Shown: piece after piece, positions 60,525 to 64,000 of the stretch
Position numbering within the stretch: position 1 is the first letter of the stretch
Layout: every line of letters starts with the position of its first letter
NCBI RefSeq assembly: GCF_004745805.1
Contig: NZ_SRLQ01000015.1
Location: 62,001 to 126,000 of the forward strand
Length of the DNA stretch: 64,000 nucleotides
Origin: Mycolicibacterium sp. CH28
Lineage (GTDB): Bacteria > Actinomycetota > Actinomycetes > Mycobacteriales > Mycobacteriaceae
Direction of reading: 5' to 3'
The notes under the pieces: model-generated
The model's input: the letters and a program-made list of their open reading frames with translations, nothing else
What the model was told of the DNA's origin: nothing
Database searches by the model: none
Program-made: the position numbers and the translations under genes

Positions 60525-62186
60525 TCAGTCGACCGTGCGTAGTTCACTGCGACGCACTTTGCCAGTCTCGGTGCGAGGCAACGCATCGACGAAGTCGACG
60601 ATCCTCGGGGCCGCATGGTGGCCGAGGCGGTCAGCGACCATACGCCGAACGTCTTCGTCGACGATATCGGCTGGGCTGGAACCGTTGAGCACGATTACAG
60701 CGCGAACGACCGAGCCACGAGCAGGATCGGGAGCTCCCAGGACGGCAGCCTCGGCGACCCCATTATGAGCCATGATGATGTTTTCGACCTCAGCGGGTCC
60801 GACGTTGTAACCGGAGGTGACGATGAGATCGTCTTGTCTGCCGACGAACCAGTAACGGCCCTGCTCATCGCGGCGGAAGATATCGCCGGAGAGGAAGTAG
60901 TCCCCGCGCCACCGCTCCGCCCAGAGTTCGTCCTTGTTGCGGTAGCCGGTACAGGTCTGATACCTGGGGCTGCGCAATGCAAGGATGCCCTGTTCACCTT
61001 GGGGCACGCCGTCCTCGTCGACTAAGGCGACGTCGAGTCCAGGCATCACCGAAGCGAGCGAACCACCGACCACAGGCCTTTTATCGTGGGCGAGATTTCC
61101 CAGCACCATTGCCATTTCGCTTTGCCCGAAGCTATCCCGCAGGTCGAATCCCGCGAGGTCACGCCAAGCCCGCACCAGTGGTGCATCCAATGGCTCCCCA
61201 GCACATGTCGCCGAACGCAGCGAGCTCGGCAGCCCCGTGGATTCTGCGACCGCAACCAAACGACGAAACGCGCTGGGAGCCGCGGCGATCACTGTCGGTC
61301 GGTGCTCGGACATGGCCTGCAGCCAAGCCTCCGGCTTGAACTTGCCCGTGTAGATCAGCACCGTATGCCCCAGTGCCATGACACCGAAGCCCAATGCGTA
61401 CAGGCCGTAGGCCCAGCCGGGGCTCGCCCCGCAAAATAGTAGATCGGAGTCTTCGAGGCCGAGCACGTGTCGGACAAATGGTTGCAGGGCAAGGACAGTG
61501 CTGTGTGGCATCATGCAGCCTTTGGGCGCGCCAGTCGTCCCGCTTGTGTAAAGCAATGTTGCGGTGTCAGACGGTGCCGTCACGACCATGCGATGGTCGG
61601 GCTGCGTGGATTGGACCTCCTGCCAGAAGTCGCGATCACCGCTCAACCTACCGACACCGCCGGTGGAGGTAACCGTGTAGATGAGCGGATCGCAGTTGGC
61701 AATCGCCAATGCCGCGGTCACTCGATCGCGCAGAGGGGGGTCGACAACCACAGCAGCGGGCTGGCTACTGCTGATGCGCTCAGCCACTGCCGACGGGCCG
61801 AATCCAGCGAACAGCGGTTGAAAGATCAATCCAGATCGCCACGCCGCGAGTGCGGTGATGTAGGCCTCCACGCGTGAGCCCAACAGGGAGGCTATCCGCT
61901 CCCCCGGTCGGATGCCTGCCGCTGACCAAGCCGCTGCCAATCGCGTTGCTTTTTCGGCTAATTCAGCGAAGGTCCACCGGCTACTCGTGCCGTCTGGATG
62001 GCATTCGATCAAAGCTACCCGCTGGCTATCGCCCGACCAGCGATCACAGGCCTCGTGGGCACTGTTGAGGCCTCTGGAAATCGGCCAGTCCAACCGCTCT
62101 TCGGCCCGACGCCAAACCTCCTCGCTGGGCAGATCCCGCTCGATGAGCAGGTCATCAGCCATTGAATTAGTTCTGCCGGCGGGCAT
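60525..62186 (-). CDS. Acyl-CoA/aryl-CoA ligase (ANL superfamily)
   Basis: 553 residues. A3 loop LLYTSGTTGAPKG; later GQSEMAMVLGN, GRQDDLIVTSGYNVGP (hinge) and the C-terminal catalytic lysine in RTETGKVRRSEL. The pattern resembles medium-chain and benzoate/aryl-CoA ligases. It would activate an aromatic acid or alkyl side-chain acid to the CoA thioester with ATP. ATG 62186 follows GAGGAG. It is next to the dioxygenase genes, so CoA activation may precede ring hydroxylation. Confidence 0.9.
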   Translation of the reverse strand: MPAGRTNSMADDLLIERDLPSEEVWRRAEERLDWPISRGLNSAHEACDRWSGDSQRVALIECHPDGTSSRWTFAELAEKATRLAAAWSAAGIRPGERIASLLGSRVEAYITALAAWRSGLIFQPLFAGFGPSAVAERISSSQPAAVVVDPPLRDRVTAALAIANCDPLIYTVTSTGGVGRLSGDRDFWQEVQSTQPDHRMVVTAPSDTATLLYTSGTTGAPKGCMMPHSTVLALQPFVRHVLGLEDSDLLFCGASPGWAYGLYALGFGVMALGHTVLIYTGKFKPEAWLQAMSEHRPTVIAAAPSAFRRLVAVAESTGLPSSLRSATCAGEPLDAPLVRAWRDLAGFDLRDSFGQSEMAMVLGNLAHDKRPVVGGSLASVMPGLDVALVDEDGVPQGEQGILALRSPRYQTCTGYRNKDELWAERWRGDYFLSGDIFRRDEQGRYWFVGRQDDLIVTSGYNVGPAEVENIIMAHNGVAEAAVLGAPDPARGSVVRAVIVLNGSSPADIVDEDVRRMVADRLGHHAAPRIVDFVDALPRTETGKVRRSELRTVD

Positions 62187-62326
62187 CGCGACTCCTCTAT
62201 TACGTTGCACCCAAGCCGCTTTGTTTATGTACGCCGACGCGGTGGTGCAGGTGGCCATCGTTTCCATCTGTGGGACTTGACAGTCCGTCGTCAGCCGCAT
62301 CGCGCCCGATGCGGCGTGGAGATCTG

Positions 62327-63529
62327 TCAAACATCTGCGAGGCGGGGGCCGGCCTCGCTGAGGAGAGTGTGTGCGGGCTGACGTGCGGCAATCGCGCGAC
62401 GGCAGGACATCAGCGCTCGTGTGTCATCGACCGCAACGGCGCCGACAAGCGTACCGGCATGATCGGCGTATACCGCAAGGTAAGGGCCCTGTCTGACTGC
62501 GCCACGCTGACAGGTCAATTCACCCAGTGCGGGACGCCCGATGATCTGAATACGCCGCCCGTACTGATCTGACCACACATACGGCAGTTGTGGCGCCGGC
62601 GCTGTCGCACCGACAATGGTCGCCGCAACCAGCGCGCCCTGCTCGCCGGCGTTGGTCCAATGCTCGATCCGCAACTCGCAACCATAAAGCGGGTGGTAGC
62701 GCAATGCCACGTCGCCGGCGGCATAGATGCCAGGAAAGCCGATCACACGCAGGTTGGTGTCGCATTGGATACCGTTCTGGATAGGCAGTCCTGAACCGCG
62801 TAGCCATTCGGTGCCCGGCTCGGCGCCGATCCCCACGAGAACGAGGTCGGCGGGAAGGCACCTGCCGTCGGAGAGGCGAACGCCCTCGACAGCAGACGAA
62901 CCCAAGAATCCAGCCACACTCGTACCCGTGTGTACCGCGACACCGTTCATTTCGTGCAGACACGCGATCTCTGCTCCCACGCATCGACCTAGCAAGTGCT
63001 CCAACGGCGTCTGCTGTGTTTCGACGATGTTCACGCTGCAGTCGTATTTCCTTGCAACGCTAGCAAATTCGGCGCCGATGAATCCGGCCCCCACGATCAC
63101 GACGTTCCGGGCTGCGGGCAATGCTGCCCGCAGCGCGCGCGCATCGCGGGCCTGGCGCAACGTGTAGACACCCGAGAGTGCTTCAGTTCCCGCTATTCTC
63201 CGCGGCCTGACGCCGGTGGCTACGATAAGAGATGTGTAGGCCACGTTCTCATCGGCGGTGCTGACAATCCGCCGTTCTGGGTCGAGCGCGAGGGCGGTCG
63301 TACCAAGCCGCAAATCCACGTCCAGCGCGGACAGCTCGTCGGCCGAGACCAGCTGAACCGGTGTCGGTATGCCGTCCGGAAGAAGCATGCCCTTGGATAA
63401 GGGCGGCTTGTCGTAAGGAGTCTCGGACTCAGATTCGACGACGGTGATCGCACCGTCGTAGCCGTGGGCCCGCAGACCCATTGCGGCACGTATGCCGGCC
63501 ACCGAGGCACCGACGATTAGGACCGACAT
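62327..63529 (-). CDS. FAD-dependent ferredoxin reductase
   Basis: 400 residues with two Rossmann motifs. FAD: LIVGASVAGIRAAMGLRAHG; NAD: VVIVGAGFIGAEFASVA. YDKPPLSKGMLL and PGIYAAGDVA are typical of the BphA4/HcaD/camphor-reductase family. It accepts NADH electrons and gives them to the Rieske ferredoxin. ATG 63529 is preferred; AAAGGTGACG precedes it. There are 140 bases to the CoA ligase gene and 8 to the LigB gene. Confidence 0.93.
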   Translation of the reverse strand: MSVLIVGASVAGIRAAMGLRAHGYDGAITVVESESETPYDKPPLSKGMLLPDGIPTPVQLVSADELSALDVDLRLGTTALALDPERRIVSTADENVAYTSLIVATGVRPRRIAGTEALSGVYTLRQARDARALRAALPAARNVVIVGAGFIGAEFASVARKYDCSVNIVETQQTPLEHLLGRCVGAEIACLHEMNGVAVHTGTSVAGFLGSSAVEGVRLSDGRCLPADLVLVGIGAEPGTEWLRGSGLPIQNGIQCDTNLRVIGFPGIYAAGDVALRYHPLYGCELRIEHWTNAGEQGALVAATIVGATAPAPQLPYVWSDQYGRRIQIIGRPALGELTCQRGAVRQGPYLAVYADHAGTLVGAVAVDDTRALMSCRRAIAARQPAHTLLSEAGPRLADV

Positions 63530-63537
63530 CGTCACCT

Positions 63538-64000
63538 TTAGCCGAAGTATGCGAATGCTTTGTTGGAATTGAAGATCTCGGATTCGACGAAAGTGCTCCA
63601 CCGCAAGGGCAGGCCTAGTTCCGACATCGCACCCAGCAGGCAGAACCAGTTCAGTATTTCGTGCTGCCCCGCGCCGACAACCTCAGCAGTCGTCGTGGCA
63701 TTCCACGCGTCATAGTCGCCGGCGATCAATGCCGCGTAGAGGCGACGGTCCGCGGCGGTATCAGGATGGATATGCCAATCCTTGTCATTCAAAAAGGCGT
63801 GTGACCAGCTCGACGAAGCAACCATCGCGACCCGCTGATCGGTCTCGGCGACCGATCGAGCGATCGCCTGACCGAATTGGAAGCAACGGCGTGGGCTCGG
63901 ACCGGGTGGATCGAGTACATCTTCACGAGCGATTTCAGCGAATCTGGCCACCCCCCCACGTCGGACGATGACGTGCTCGCCGTAGCAGTTGACAGCGATT
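63538..64000 (-). CDS. LigB-type class III extradiol dioxygenase, N-terminus beyond the window
   Basis: C-terminal 153 codons of a gene running off the right edge. INCYGEHVIVRR-type text (here NCYGEHVIVRRG) precedes the internal VARFAEI; SSWSHAFLNDKDWHIHPD includes the conserved His-x-x-x of the class III extradiol C-terminal lobe, and GAGQHEILNWFCLLGA follows. This is the LigB/MhpB/PcaL-like non-heme iron family, which opens catechols by meta-cleavage. A GTG at 63951 is internal, since the frame is open to the edge. It is the first gene of this operon section, eight bases before the reductase gene. Confidence 0.85.
   Translation of the reverse strand, partial: IAVNCYGEHVIVRRGGVARFAEIAREDVLDPPGPSPRRCFQFGQAIARSVAETDQRVAMVASSSWSHAFLNDKDWHIHPDTAADRRLYAALIAGDYDAWNATTTAEVVGAGQHEILNWFCLLGAMSELGLPLRWSTFVESEIFNSNKAFAYFG

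Noticed and set aside
63949..63951. GTG as start of the LigB-type gene
   Set aside because: The frame is open to the window edge and the upstream text (NCYGEHVIVRRG) belongs to the family.

Overview
The window is high-GC mycobacterial DNA, most likely from a rapid-growing Mycolicibacterium-type species. Evidence: an mce operon, an MmpL transporter, an L,D-transpeptidase of the LdtMt2 type, the mycolate reductase orthologue, oligoribonuclease with tRNA-His, and a gene order from echA14 to orn that follows the Rv2486-Rv2511 region of M. tuberculosis as I remember it. No database was searched; all names come from reading the translations.

Region by region. (1) 1-6.9 kb: a BTAD/AAA regulator cut by the left edge, an EchA14-type crotonase, a DUF222/HNH (13E12-type) nuclease and a decayed secreted-protein gene. 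(2) 6.9-16.1 kb: a tightly coupled minus-strand operon accD1-accA1-fadE19-MaoC-citE-bkdA-bkdB-bkdC. It covers leucine catabolism from branched-chain keto acids to HMG-CoA cleavage, and the hydratase and lyase steps shared with itaconate. A divergent TetR gene is separated from it by two matching operator palindromes. (3) 16.8-24.7 kb: small membrane proteins, an S9 peptidase, an MmpS-like protein, an MFS protein, CmrA-type mycolate reductase, a HerA-like ATPase, orn and tRNA-His with a strong terminator. (4) 24.8-34.0 kb: an accessory block between tRNA-His and ldtB. It holds a probable metal/redox locus (Met/Gly/Pro-repeat secreted protein, cupredoxin, SHOCT protein, CmtR-like sensor and CDF exporter around a DosR-like box), an MmpL13-like transporter and an unrecognised gene followed by a methyltransferase. 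(5) 34.0-35.5 kb: ldtB and tRNA-Lys. (6) 35.7-47.7 kb: a complete mce operon (yrbEA, yrbEB, mceA-F, Mce-associated protein), an MPT64-like protein and a PhoX-like protein. (7) 47.7-49.5 kb: a small conserved protein and a GlcD-type FAD oxidase. (8) 50.0-64.0 kb: a catabolic cluster running off the right edge, with two acyl-CoA dehydrogenases, an alpha/beta hydrolase, an IclR regulator, an ACMSD-like amidohydrolase, a four-part Rieske dioxygenase system, a cis-diol dehydrogenase, an acyl-CoA ligase, a DLH-fold protein without a nucleophile and a LigB-type extradiol dioxygenase.

How the parts work together: the leucine operon is a nearly complete pathway under a local TetR. The right-hand cluster reads as an uncharacterised aromatic-acid pathway: CoA activation and beta-oxidation of an acyl side chain, ring dihydroxylation, rearomatisation and meta-cleavage. 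It is the best candidate for an undescribed system here. The second candidate is the metal/redox locus at 24.8-27.3 kb.
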